Below, one piece after another: positions 16,237-25,046 of a stretch of 64,000 bases of DNA. The notes beneath the pieces were generated by a model. It had not been told where the DNA came from, made no database searches, and saw only the letters and a list, made by a program, of their open reading frames with translations. This DNA is from PRDV01 sp963710865. GTDB lineage: Bacteria > Babelota > Babeliae > Babelales > Babelaceae. Where the stretch lies: NCBI GenBank assembly GCA_963710865.1, contig CAVQBR010000002.1, positions 1,612,001-1,676,000 on the forward strand. Direction: 5' to 3'. The translations under genes were made by a program, and so were the position numbers. Every line of letters starts with the position of its first letter. The stretch's first letter is position 1.

Positions 16237-18108
16237 TCACCTAAATAGAGTCAGATTAAATTTTGACTTTATAGCAAGTTGTGTAGCAATAGAGGTAAAA
16301 TCGTTCTTTGCCGCATGATAGACGTGCTCAGGAGTTACGATACCTCCTGCTCCAAGGATTATATTAACGAACTCAAGGCATCCGGTATTAACTGCCCACC
16401 AGAGGGCATCATGTGCGAACTTATCTTGTGCACCGATTTCAACTAATCCGTTTTCAAGAAGCCACTTCACGCATCTCTTATTTTGATCGCCCAGAGCAGC
16501 CATGAGCAGAGTTCTGCCTACGCTATCACGCCATTGGGCTATTTTAAGCATCCATTGATCTTTAAATTTAGCAAGAATATCGACATCTTGGCATGAGGCT
16601 GCAGCAGCAAAAATAAGCTCGGTATCACGGGTTTCCGGCAAGACATTCTCAGACTGTGCCAGGAGAGAATCTCGCCTTGTACTATCATAATAATTATATG
16701 ATAATAAAGGCCTCGGTGGAACCAGAAATCGAAGGGCTTTTACCTTACCATTCTGAGCAGCGCAATCTAAGGGTGTGAGGCCAGTAGCAGTCAGAGGAGC
16801 AGTCGAAACTGAGTTTCTTTGTGTTAGCAAGAATAGTACTTTTTCTTGGTTTCCTAGAGCGGCGGAGTGCCATAGCGTTAGGCCGCATGGCGTTATTGCT
16901 CGATCGAGTGCGGAATTTTCAAAGTCTTCCAAAATTTTTGTATGCCCATAAAGTGCTGCAAGATGCAGAGGAGTAAAGCCATCATGGGCCTGATCAAAGG
17001 CGGACTCCTCTCCAAAATGACGAACAAGCATGTGAAAATTCGCAGCTTCACCAGCTCGAGCTGCATAATGGAGTGGGTTCTGTCCTAAGGCGTCTTTGTA
17101 TGCCAAAAGTGGTTCAGGATTATCATTTAAAAGCCTCCAGACCGTATCCCTACATGCACTTTGAGCAGCATAATGCAGTGCGGTCAGCCCCGCGGTCGTT
17201 GGTATGGATGCTAATGGTAGAAGATAGGAAATAGCTGCATTTCCTGTTAATGCAGCACAATGCAGGGGAGTCAATCCTTCACCAAAGCTTCTAACGTCTA
17301 GGATCGCCCCGGAGTCAAGGAGTACCCTAGTAGCGCTCGGAGAGTGTGCTTGTGCTGCGAAATGCAATGCTGTAAATCCCTCATTTGTGCGTTCATTTAC
17401 CAAAGCACCATGAGCAAGAAGGCATTTCAGCTCGGGCGAATCGAACGTAGAAAGCATGGCAGCAAAATGCAATGCGGTAAAGCCCTTATCTGTCTTTGTA
17501 TTTACGAATGCTGCTATGCTCTGCTTGGCCATTTCCTGCGCATTTATAGGAGGATCTGTAAGCTTTTGAACATTTTTTCCCTTCGCATCTTCTGAATGAT
17601 TAAAAGTTGCTTCATCTGTAGAGTCTCCAATAATTCCTCCTCCTCTCAGTGCTTCCGGTGTCAGAAGGTATGCAAGAGCAAGAGAGTTTTTGCGAGCAGC
17701 ATAATGCAGCGGAGTTAATCCGTTCTCATCTCTTGCCATTAACGATGCTCCCCACCGTAAGAGCAGACCTATGGTCCTCGTATCGCCTACCAAGGCAGCA
17801 CAATGCAATGGGGTCAACCTTTCATGCGTGGTATCTCCAACCGATGCTCCTGCTTTGAGTAGTTCCTGCATTAGAAGAGGGCGATCAAAATGAGCAGCAA
17901 GATGCAAAGGTTTGTAACCCAATGCGATTAAATACTGAACTTTTTTTCGTAGATCTTCGAGCTGCTCTGGTGTATCATCTGTACGTCTGAGCCCCTGCAC
18001 CGCCTCTTCAAGTTCGTAAACTTCGACAGGAACTGCAGCTTGCCGCATCCCATAACTCAGGGAGCCAAGCATCATACAACTTACGGCTATTACAATTGTT
18101 CTTTTCAT
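16237..18108 (-). CDS. Secreted ankyrin-repeat protein
   Basis: A 623-residue protein with a signal peptide (MKRTIVIAVSCMMLGSLSYG), a short charged helix, then about 14 ankyrin repeats from residue 50 to the C-terminus (repeated TPLHCAA, TALHFAA, NPLHYAA motifs). Between repeats 4 and 5 (about 155-195) there is a non-repeat insertion. The last three repeats are degenerate. It is probably a host-interacting scaffold if exported. It stands alone after a long gap and is transcribed away from the DoxX gene at 18257. Confidence 0.88.
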   Translation of the reverse strand: MKRTIVIAVSCMMLGSLSYGMRQAAVPVEVYELEEAVQGLRRTDDTPEQLEDLRKKVQYLIALGYKPLHLAAHFDRPLLMQELLKAGASVGDTTHERLTPLHCAALVGDTRTIGLLLRWGASLMARDENGLTPLHYAARKNSLALAYLLTPEALRGGGIIGDSTDEATFNHSEDAKGKNVQKLTDPPINAQEMAKQSIAAFVNTKTDKGFTALHFAAMLSTFDSPELKCLLAHGALVNERTNEGFTALHFAAQAHSPSATRVLLDSGAILDVRSFGEGLTPLHCAALTGNAAISYLLPLASIPTTAGLTALHYAAQSACRDTVWRLLNDNPEPLLAYKDALGQNPLHYAARAGEAANFHMLVRHFGEESAFDQAHDGFTPLHLAALYGHTKILEDFENSALDRAITPCGLTLWHSAALGNQEKVLFLLTQRNSVSTAPLTATGLTPLDCAAQNGKVKALRFLVPPRPLLSYNYYDSTRRDSLLAQSENVLPETRDTELIFAAAASCQDVDILAKFKDQWMLKIAQWRDSVGRTLLMAALGDQNKRCVKWLLENGLVEIGAQDKFAHDALWWAVNTGCLEFVNIILGAGGIVTPEHVYHAAKNDFTSIATQLAIKSKFNLTLFR

Positions 18109-18256
18109 GGTAAAGTTTCCTTATGAGAATGATATGCAGTTAAGTATCACACATTTTTGTTTTTTTTGCAAATTGAAATCATAGAGTATTGAGGCTTTAT
18201 TTTCTCAGCGTTTGCTTCAAAGAAAGCTTGTGAGTCTGGCCCTTGAAAGGAGAAAC

Positions 18257-18631
18257 ATGAATAACAGGAGTCTAGTTCGTTTGTATCAGTTCCTACGAAT
18301 AACCTACACCCTGTACTGGGGGATTATTGGACTCGATAAATTCTTTGGCATTGTAACGGAATCACATTTACGAGTGAGTCAACTTACCCTCTCGCTGCTT
18401 CCCTTTAACCTAGCACAGCTTCTCCAGATTGTTGGTGTCCTGGAGCTTCTCATCGCCTTACTTATCTGGTTTAAGCCGCGATTAGGCACTCTCTGTGGCA
18501 TTGTTATGATGGCAGCCATTGTTATTAACCTTATTGCAATGGGACAGCACTACGACATAGCCATCCACGGAGCGACCATAGGGCTTGGAATGGTTGCTTT
18601 TTATGACCTTTGCAGGATTTTGGGCAGATAG
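18257..18631 (+). CDS. DoxX-like small integral membrane protein
   Basis: A 124-residue protein starting at the ATG at 18257, which has AAAGGAG 4 nt upstream; an in-frame start 15 codons earlier has none. It has four membrane segments and the GLDKF motif after the first, matching the paralogue at 4953 (GADKF); the last helices also align (HYDIAIHG versus YFDIAVRD). DoxX superfamily, exact role unknown. It is followed by the Cys-rich secreted protein gene, repeating the pairing seen at 4953-5771. Confidence 0.7.
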   Translation: MNNRSLVRLYQFLRITYTLYWGIIGLDKFFGIVTESHLRVSQLTLSLLPFNLAQLLQIVGVLELLIALLIWFKPRLGTLCGIVMMAAIVINLIAMGQHYDIAIHGATIGLGMVAFYDLCRILGR

Positions 18632-18652
18632 AGTAAAAGAAATTTCTAGCAT

Positions 18653-18681
18653 TTGACAAAGTTCTTGCTTTGGTATAAAAT
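18653..18681 (+). promoter_or_regulatory. Sigma70-type promoter
   Basis: TTGACA at 18653-18658, 17-bp spacer, TAAAAT at 18676-18681. This is the best-matching promoter I found in the window, and it drives the Cys-rich secreted protein gene with a 5' UTR of about 40 nt. Confidence 0.75.
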
Positions 18682-18727
18682 TTATTCATATAGTATTTAA
18701 TAACCATTTAAATAAAGGTCTATTCTC

Positions 18728-19171
18728 ATGAATAAATTGTTTAATATCTTATTAACAGCATTAGTGTTAGTTTCAGGTTCAGCATTTGCTGGATGTGGAA
18801 GCTGCAAGAAGTCAACAGCAAAAACTACCCAACGTAAGCATGGACGACGTCTATCAGCTCGCGTTGCAGTTCGAGCTGCAGCACTGCACAGGTCTCGATT
18901 TGCAAAAAAAGCAAAGCCTGTGAGCAAAAAGAACAGAAAGCATACAGCATCTCGTCCAATGAGAAGAGCTGGCTGCAGATCTTGCAAAAGAAACGCTGGT
19001 ACAGTAGCAACTCCAACGGTTATAACTCTCCCTGTTTCCGCCGCAACAACAACAGTTGCATCAATTGCTCCAAAGCAAACGACTAAAGGCGAAAAAGGCT
19101 GCAAGGACGGTTCTTGCCCAAAACGCGCTGCAAAGAGCACTGAAGGCGAAACAGTAAGCGCTGCAAAGTAA
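18728..19171 (+). CDS. Secreted basic Cys-rich protein
   Basis: A 147-residue protein with a signal peptide (MNKLFNILLTALVLVSGSAFA), followed directly by GCGSCKK, a Lys/Arg/His-rich stretch (about 28-85), GCRSCKR near residue 80, an Ala/Thr/Val tail and GCKDGSCPKR near 130. The three Cys pairs (CGSC, CRSC, CKDGSC) suggest metal binding or disulfides. It has its own strong promoter and a strong terminator, so it is probably abundant. Relatives in the window are the 111-residue basic protein at 5436 and, by its Cys pattern, the 47-residue peptide at 12593. Function unknown. Confidence 0.75.
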   Translation: MNKLFNILLTALVLVSGSAFAGCGSCKKSTAKTTQRKHGRRLSARVAVRAAALHRSRFAKKAKPVSKKNRKHTASRPMRRAGCRSCKRNAGTVATPTVITLPVSAATTTVASIAPKQTTKGEKGCKDGSCPKRAAKSTEGETVSAAK

Positions 19172-19187
19172 GACAATCTAGATTTTG

Positions 19188-19222
19188 ATGGGAGAGAAGG
19201 GTTCTTCTCTCCCATTTTTTTG
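19188..19222 (+). terminator. Rho-independent terminator, perfect 12-bp stem
   Basis: ATGGGAGAGAAG pairs perfectly with CTTCTCTCCCAT around GGTT, followed by a T-run. It ends the Cys-rich secreted protein transcript. Confidence 0.9.
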
Positions 19223-19305
19223 GTATCGATCCTGAATGATTTCTCTCCTGTATACCCTTGCTTTTTTTTGGTGGTAGATGGTACCCTCAAGGTAAGGAGA
19301 ATCAT

Positions 19306-19803
19306 ATGAAGCGAATGCTGGCAAGTATATTTATTGTAGGGACTGTCTTAGGGCAACAATCGAAGAAAGTTGTTGAGTTACCCTTGATCACCTATATCCT
19401 CAATAAGTCAGACAAGGTTGTTCACATTATGTTCGATTGGAAAGAGAACTTTGAGGGTGATGTATTTGAATTGCGACATAGCTTGCAGGACGAACCTCGA
19501 TCATGCATTGTCCGCGACCTGTTAGTTCTCAAGCCGGGGCAATCGAGTAGCCATGCAATAGAGTTATTCAGTCTCGCACAGAAGCGCAGACCACTCAAAA
19601 TCGATATCCAGTCAACCCCACGGCACTATGAAATTGTAGTCTCAGAGGGCCCGGAGAAACGGGTTGAACTTCGTGAGCTGGGAAAGGTCCTTGATCATGT
19701 GGAATTTAAGACCGGCATTTCTCTTGGGTTGACTATTCGCCCCGATTATAATGTCTGCTTTACAAAGAACTCAGCGGCTTTCAACTCAGCTTCTCATTCG
19801 TAA
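19306..19803 (+). CDS. Secreted hypothetical protein
   Basis: A 165-residue protein starting at the ATG at 19306 (AAGGAG 6 nt upstream); a frame-open ATG at 19258 would put 16 residues before the signal peptide MKRMLASIFIVGTVLGQQ. The mature part looks beta-rich (ITYILNKSDKVVHIMF, HYEIVVSEG) and may be a small beta-sandwich. I recognise no family. Its 3' end overlaps the converging MFS gene by 18 bp. Confidence 0.7.
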   Translation: MKRMLASIFIVGTVLGQQSKKVVELPLITYILNKSDKVVHIMFDWKENFEGDVFELRHSLQDEPRSCIVRDLLVLKPGQSSSHAIELFSLAQKRRPLKIDIQSTPRHYEIVVSEGPEKRVELRELGKVLDHVEFKTGISLGLTIRPDYNVCFTKNSAAFNSASHS

Positions 19804-20940
19804 AAGCAGGAGCCCTGCAGCCATGCTCATAAAAGCTGCGTAGAGAAAGGCAAGCTCACCTGAGTAGTGAGTCCAAATGAACCCAACAAGAATGCTTGAC
19901 ACAAGATCGGTGATCCCGGTGGACGTCTGTAATATACCATAGGCAGTACCACGAAGCTCTTCTGGTAAGAGATCTGCAGTTGCCGACTTTTCAAGACTTG
20001 TTACTGTACCTGCACTAACACCTGAGAGAAAGAATACAGCTATAAGGCTGAGAAAGGTCTGAGATGGCCACATGAGGATCAGAGACATAAGTGAGAAACA
20101 GCCAAAACTACCCAGTGCAAGGAGAACCATCCTTCCTATCCGATCACTCAGTGCTCCCATGCTATAACTCGCGACCGATTGTACGGCATTACGGAACATA
20201 TAGAGAAGCGTGATAGTGCTGAGCATGCTCCCAGGAAAAATCTTTTGAACTCGCAAGAGAAGTAATGTTCGGTTGAAGTTTCCAAGGCCGAAGAGGATCA
20301 GAGGAATCAGAAACAGAAAGAACGAGGTGGGAAGCTTCTTCGTTCCGTCGTGGGAAGGCTGTTTGATAGAAGGAACTTCCCGTACCAGATAAACCGTGGC
20401 AAGAAGAGAGAGTAATCCCGGAATAAGTGCGATCTTAACTATGCTTGTTACTGGCCATGAAGAGCATAGGTAATAGAGAGCCGGTCCTGCAAGTGCACCC
20501 AAATTATCCATTCCTTGGCGAAACCCAAACGCGTGCCCATACCAAGCAGGTTCAACCGATTGAGCTATCAGAGCATTGCGGGGTGCACTTATAAGCCCCC
20601 GGCCAATCCAGGCTAAACTCATGATAAGAAGGAGCCCCTGCCAACTGTGCACAGAGCCAGCTAGGGCAAGTAGCAGAGTAAGGCTGTACCCAATAAGAAG
20701 AAAAGGCTTGCGGTGCGCAACGCGGTCACTGAGCCATCCGGAAAAGAGGGTGGTAAAACTAGCCGCAGCGGTTGAGACTCCGCTGACAATTCCCAGGTAT
20801 TGAGGTGCGGACTGTGCACCAGTTAGATGCAGCATAAGGAGGGGCAAGAGGACAGTCACCAATTCATGATTGGAATCACTAAAAAAACTTGCTATACCAA
20901 AACCGATTATGTTTTTGTTAAGCCAACGAGGTATCTTCAT
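19786..20940 (-). CDS. MFS transporter
   Basis: A 384-residue inner-membrane major facilitator superfamily protein with about 11-12 membrane helices. The signature loop after helix 2 reads SGWLSDRVAHRKPFLLIGY and its counterpart in the second half is MGALSDRIGRMVLL. Substrate unknown; the layout resembles drug or metabolite exporters. The start codon lies inside the 3' end of the PI-PLC-like gene (23-nt overlap, same strand) with GGAGG about 12 nt upstream, so the two genes are probably translationally coupled. Confidence 0.88.
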   Translation of the reverse strand: MKIPRWLNKNIIGFGIASFFSDSNHELVTVLLPLLMLHLTGAQSAPQYLGIVSGVSTAAASFTTLFSGWLSDRVAHRKPFLLIGYSLTLLLALAGSVHSWQGLLLIMSLAWIGRGLISAPRNALIAQSVEPAWYGHAFGFRQGMDNLGALAGPALYYLCSSWPVTSIVKIALIPGLLSLLATVYLVREVPSIKQPSHDGTKKLPTSFFLFLIPLILFGLGNFNRTLLLLRVQKIFPGSMLSTITLLYMFRNAVQSVASYSMGALSDRIGRMVLLALGSFGCFSLMSLILMWPSQTFLSLIAVFFLSGVSAGTVTSLEKSATADLLPEELRGTAYGILQTSTGITDLVSSILVGFIWTHYSGELAFLYAAFMSMAAGLLLLRMRS

Positions 20941-21892
20941 TGCGAAGTAACTCCTCCAGTTTGTCTTCTTGATGAACGGGCCTAAAAAATTGTTTGCGAT
21001 TCAATTCATCTTCAGTAAGGCTGTTGATACTATTAATGTGCTTGAGAGCATCTCCTTTATCCACATAATCGATACTCAGGAAATTAGGAAATCGCTGGGT
21101 GCAATAATCATCGTCTAGCCCATTGATGATATGTTTCATGCAGCGGTCAAGGCCTTTGGTATTAATATCAAGATAAGGATCTCCAAATGTAAAACGAAAC
21201 CAGGGAAAATAATTAACTACATAGAGATGTCGTTTTTTCTTCCTCCAAGCGCGTGATTCCTTACGTTCTTTACTCGCCTTTCGCGGGTGAAGGGTCCCCC
21301 ATTGATTTTCAACGACATGTTCCCATTGGTGAAACGCAAGTGAGGTTTGCTCAAGAGCATTAAAGATCACGAGTCGTTTATTCTCTTTTTGCATCCACGC
21401 AAGTGTGGGCCATCCATCATGGGGATCCCACGACTCTGGGTGGAGGATAAAATGCTGTAAGCCAGCTGCCTTGAATGCTCCGTCTAGGAGCTCTTGATCC
21501 TTCACATAATTTTCCAGAAAGATAGTAAGAACTTCCTGAGGGTTCTCCTCAAGGAATCGCTTTAAAGGTTCAAGAGCACTACTTAAACGAGTCGGAGCCT
21601 TCCCCATACAAATAAGACGGGTAATCGATTCTCCGCCATGGCAAAGCACGACGTTCTTTGAGCGATCAAGCCATGTATCGAGCATAAAGCCACGAACTCC
21701 GAGAGTAAGCTGTTCTTCAAGAGTGAGAGTTTGCTGTGCATAATAATATCCGTGATTTTTAGCTGCATAAGAATTGTGAGATGTCAGATAGCACACTTCA
21801 TTATAGCGTCTTGAACTATGGGGCATCTGCCACGTATTTACGGCAGTAAGCGTATAAATGCTCATACACACGAGTAAAAGTTGTGCTTTCAT
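20918..21892 (-). CDS. Secreted PI-PLC X-domain-like phosphodiesterase
   Basis: A 324-residue protein with a signal peptide (MKAQLLLVCMSIYTLTAV) and a PLC-like TIM-barrel domain. H39 in LTSHNSY and H85 in VVLCHGG match the two catalytic His of bacterial phosphatidylinositol-specific PLC, and GVRGFMLDTW matches the Arg/Asp strand between them. These enzymes cleave PI or GPI anchors. A Lys/Arg-rich stretch (near residues 215-230) could contact membranes. Exported PI-PLC is a known virulence tool (Listeria, Bacillus), but the substrate here is inferred only. First gene of a two-gene unit with the MFS transporter. Confidence 0.82.
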   Translation of the reverse strand: MKAQLLLVCMSIYTLTAVNTWQMPHSSRRYNEVCYLTSHNSYAAKNHGYYYAQQTLTLEEQLTLGVRGFMLDTWLDRSKNVVLCHGGESITRLICMGKAPTRLSSALEPLKRFLEENPQEVLTIFLENYVKDQELLDGAFKAAGLQHFILHPESWDPHDGWPTLAWMQKENKRLVIFNALEQTSLAFHQWEHVVENQWGTLHPRKASKERKESRAWRKKKRHLYVVNYFPWFRFTFGDPYLDINTKGLDRCMKHIINGLDDDYCTQRFPNFLSIDYVDKGDALKHINSINSLTEDELNRKQFFRPVHQEDKLEELLRNEDTSLA

Positions 21893-22032
21893 TTTTCATC
21901 TCCTTTCATAAATAAGTATAGAAAAAGCGGTTCTCGATCTGCAAGGGTAAGCTATTACTCGTAAAAATAACGAAATCCTTGCTTTTTATGCTGAGCTTTC
22001 AGTAAAGTGAAAAAGAAAATGAGGAGCTCGTT

Positions 22033-22704
22033 ATGAATTATTTACTTATCATTGCACTATTGATGTACCCCTGTATCCAGGCAGTTGGTCAGAATACGAA
22101 ACAAGAGATATCTATTTCTGAGGCTCGACCAGTCAGTCCAGGTACAAAAAAAGAGGTTGATAAAGAGCAGTTAAAGGCAGTTATCACCGGAGTTCATGTG
22201 GTGGTCTTTTCCAAAAACATACTCCTTACCGAGAGAATCACTCGTAACGAAAGTGATCAATGGAATCAAGTGTTGAAGGAGGTTGAAGCATTTGTTCAAA
22301 AGAATGATCCTTCTCTCAACTCTTATTATATGACGCTCCTTGATGCAAGCAATGCCATTATAAATACCTTAAAAACTAGCTTTAATGCATATATAGCCCC
22401 AGCGCTAAAGAATCCTGCTGATAAGGATGCTGGAACAAGCAATGTAAGTAAGATTGACTTAACACAAGTTCCGTTGCAAGCACTCGAAGAGCAGGTAAAC
22501 AAATTGAAAGCTTACAAAGAATCTTTGAAAAAAGTACAAACACAACTCAAACCATCGAAATTAGGACTTTTTCCTTCAAAGAAGGGGAAAGCTTCTAACG
22601 CTGCAAAAGAAGTCCTTAATCACTTGGCTTTTATCTTGGAAGTAACGTGTGATAAGATTTTTACTGATCTTAAGAAACTAACTGCTCCCACAAAAAAATT
22701 ATAA
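22033..22704 (+). CDS. Secreted helical hypothetical protein
   Basis: A 223-residue protein with a signal peptide (MNYLLIIALLMYPCIQAVG) and a mature part that is mostly amphipathic helix, rich in Lys, Leu and Asn, with a basic loop near 180-195 (SKLGLFPSKKGKASN). GAGGAG is upstream of the ATG. No known domain was recognised. It has the general look of the tandem secreted proteins at 45-48 kb but no clear alignment. Confidence 0.7.
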   Translation: MNYLLIIALLMYPCIQAVGQNTKQEISISEARPVSPGTKKEVDKEQLKAVITGVHVVVFSKNILLTERITRNESDQWNQVLKEVEAFVQKNDPSLNSYYMTLLDASNAIINTLKTSFNAYIAPALKNPADKDAGTSNVSKIDLTQVPLQALEEQVNKLKAYKESLKKVQTQLKPSKLGLFPSKKGKASNAAKEVLNHLAFILEVTCDKIFTDLKKLTAPTKKL

Positions 22705-22955
22705 ATGCGGAAGCTCCAAGAGGGAGCCCTTCGAAATGTACCAATACCCCTCAATTCTGCTCTTCCATTCTGATTACTTCCGCGCATCGAATCTTCAAGC
22801 TCTATGCACAATCTCTCCTACTAACCTAGAGTTATGAAGCTCTCGAGGTGAAGTTACTGCTCGCGAAGGTACAGCATTGAAAGCTGTTCTTCATGCCAAA
22901 AGAGGCCTGCTGTTTGCTATTTGAGCTCGTGCTTCGACGTGATCTATTTTTTTAA

Positions 22956-22985
22956 TTGACTAATATCAATTAAATTAGGTATTCT
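22956..22985 (+). promoter_or_regulatory. Candidate sigma70-type promoter
   Basis: TTGACT at 22956-22961, 18-bp AT-rich spacer, TATTCT at 22980-22985, in the otherwise empty gap at 22705-23028. It would drive the 153-residue secreted protein gene. Confidence 0.45.
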
Positions 22986-23028
22986 AAAACTAGATAACTA
23001 TACTTTGTCAATAAATTTAAGGGGGCGT

Positions 23029-23487
23029 ATGTATATTCGGTTAGTTCTAGCAAGCTGCTTCGTAGCCTTAGCACAGGCCGGCCCGATTCTGGTTGATGTC
23101 GAGTATCAAGCAGGGTATTTAGCAGATTCGGTTACCCTCTCCTTCACTCAAGAAGCTCTTTGCATTTACGAGCCCATTCCACTTTACTGTGCTTGCTCAG
23201 TAGATGAGGTACGCTTTCTCCTGCCCGATGTGTCTGGGCATAGAACTGAGGAACTTCTGAGGGATATAGAAAAAAGAAAAGATTTGCCATTTTCATTTGC
23301 TTTTTCATCCGCAATGAGTCGTCAGAAGGGGCTCCGATTGCAGATAACATATGATCCTGAGAAAATATCCTGGTCCTACGAAACGGGTAGAGGTAATGGA
23401 GGCAAACAGATTGTCTTCCTCTTTTCACACAAAAAGCAACTGGGTTGTTTAAGTGAGGCAACGAGCGCACTTCGTTCCTATGCCTAA
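23029..23487 (+). CDS. Secreted hypothetical protein, beta-rich
   Basis: A 152-residue protein taken from the ATG at 23029, which has AAGGGGG closely upstream and begins directly with the signal peptide MYIRLVLASCFVALAQA. The mature part alternates short strands (VDVEYQAGYLADSVTLSF) and has three Cys (CIYEPIPLYCAC). No family recognised. Confidence 0.6.
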   Translation: MYIRLVLASCFVALAQAGPILVDVEYQAGYLADSVTLSFTQEALCIYEPIPLYCACSVDEVRFLLPDVSGHRTEELLRDIEKRKDLPFSFAFSSAMSRQKGLRLQITYDPEKISWSYETGRGNGGKQIVFLFSHKKQLGCLSEATSALRSYA

Positions 23488-23672
23488 GTGTCAATTTATA
23501 TTCGGGACCCCCATCATAAGCTGTCCATCTTCGTTCAAAAAAAGTAATGCTCTCTATATAGGGCAAGAATCAAAAGATGCTTTATCTAAGGGCTTTTTTT
23601 GCTAAAAAATTGTAAAAAAAGACTTCCTAAAGACGAGGAATATGATAAAGTATCTCTATCGTCAAACCAGGG

Positions 23673-25046
23673 GTGGGCATCTTGAACGTAGCAAATATTT
23701 GGCAAGAATTTTTACAAGTTGTAACCGAAGAGGTCGGCAGCAGAGTTGTAGAGACGTGGTTTAAGGCCATTACCTTAACTCGATGGGATGCTGCAAGCAA
23801 AACGGTCTATTTAAAAGCACCAAACGCTTTCATAAAAGACTGGATTGTAGCGCATTATAGTTCTCTTTTGAAGTCTCATCTATCGAGACTTTTAAGTGAA
23901 CAGCGAATATCGCTCCTCTTTCTTGATGAAAGTAAAGTTACTACAACACAGCTTGTGCAGGCAACAGCGCCACGAGCAACGAGTGGTACCATTGACCAGG
24001 CAGTTACCGTAGCAGCTTCAAAGCATGTGTTAAATCCTGCTTATCAGTTTGAGAGTTTTGTTGTGGGGCCTCATAATGCTCTCGCTTATGCAGCAGCACT
24101 TGCAGTAGCAGACGCACCCGGAACTCTGTATAATCCCCTCTGTATTTATGGAGGACCAGGATTGGGGAAAACTCACTTATTACAAGCGGTAGGTAATCGT
24201 GTTCGGGCAACAAATCCAAAAGCACGTATTTTGTATCAATCAGCCGATCGCTTTGTCCATGAATTTATTACGGCTATTCGCTTTGATAAAATTGCGCCAT
24301 TTGAAAAGCGCTATAGGGAAGTTGATGTACTTCTCATTGATGATGTGCAATGTATAGCTCATAAAGCACAAACACAGGAGGCTTTCTTTCAGATCTTTAA
24401 TAGCTTATTTGAGTCGCGTAAACAGATCGTGTTTTCAAGCAATGCATTACCAGGGGCTATTGATGGGGTAAGTGATCGGCTTCGCAGTAGACTTGATGGC
24501 GGATTAATAGCAGATTTACAAATACCAACATTAGAAACAAAAATTGCTATCTTACAAAAGAAAGCCGATGCCCAAAAGGAATCGCTTTCTGATGAAGTGG
24601 CACATTATATTGCAACACGAGTACAATCAAATGTCCGCGAATTGGAAGGCTTGTTAATCCGTGTATTAGCATTTGCTACGTTGACACATCAGGCGATTAA
24701 TCTTGATCTTGCTCATAAAGTATTAATGAGAACAAGTATTGAATCAACAAGGAGTATTGCACTCGATTTACCGAGGATAGCAGACAAAGTCGCAAAGCAT
24801 TATAACTTCAGTATTCATCAACTGCGCTCAACAAAACGGCAAAAGACTATTTCGCTTGCTCGGCATGTAGGGATGTATTTTATGAAGAAGAAAACGGATC
24901 ATTCGCTTATTGATATTGCGACCTTCTGGCATCGCAAGGATCATTCAACGGTTATTCATGCTATTGAAAAAATTGAACAGCTTAAACAAACAGATTCCTC
25001 CTTTAGGGAAGAACTTTCAAGGCTCGACCAGCTGTTACATCGATAA
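23673..25046 (+). CDS. dnaA: Chromosomal replication initiator DnaA
   Basis: DnaA binds oriC and opens the origin. Domain I is at about 8-85 (IWQEFLQVVTEEVGSRVVETWF), a short linker follows, and the AAA+ domain III at about 120-335 has Walker A GGPGLGKT (160-167) and Walker B LLIDDVQ (D223, D224). The DNA-binding domain IV at the end has SLARHVGMYFMKKKT and RKDHSTVIHAIEKI, the DnaA signature. Two starts are possible: the GTG at 23673, or the TTG at 23682, which has AGGGG 8 nt upstream and gives MNVANIWQEF; I find the TTG more likely but keep the longer frame. No DnaA-box cluster and no dnaN are adjacent. Confidence 0.97.
   Translation: MGILNVANIWQEFLQVVTEEVGSRVVETWFKAITLTRWDAASKTVYLKAPNAFIKDWIVAHYSSLLKSHLSRLLSEQRISLLFLDESKVTTTQLVQATAPRATSGTIDQAVTVAASKHVLNPAYQFESFVVGPHNALAYAAALAVADAPGTLYNPLCIYGGPGLGKTHLLQAVGNRVRATNPKARILYQSADRFVHEFITAIRFDKIAPFEKRYREVDVLLIDDVQCIAHKAQTQEAFFQIFNSLFESRKQIVFSSNALPGAIDGVSDRLRSRLDGGLIADLQIPTLETKIAILQKKADAQKESLSDEVAHYIATRVQSNVRELEGLLIRVLAFATLTHQAINLDLAHKVLMRTSIESTRSIALDLPRIADKVAKHYNFSIHQLRSTKRQKTISLARHVGMYFMKKKTDHSLIDIATFWHRKDHSTVIHAIEKIEQLKQTDSSFREELSRLDQLLHR

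Noticed and set aside
18697..19305. 202-codon minus-strand frame opposite the Cys-rich protein gene
   Set aside because: The plus strand has promoter, signal peptide and terminator; the minus frame has no binding site and spans the terminator.
21057..21065. Exact TTATCCACA DnaA box
   Set aside because: It is single, inside the PI-PLC-like coding region, and over 2.5 kb from dnaA; best explained by chance.
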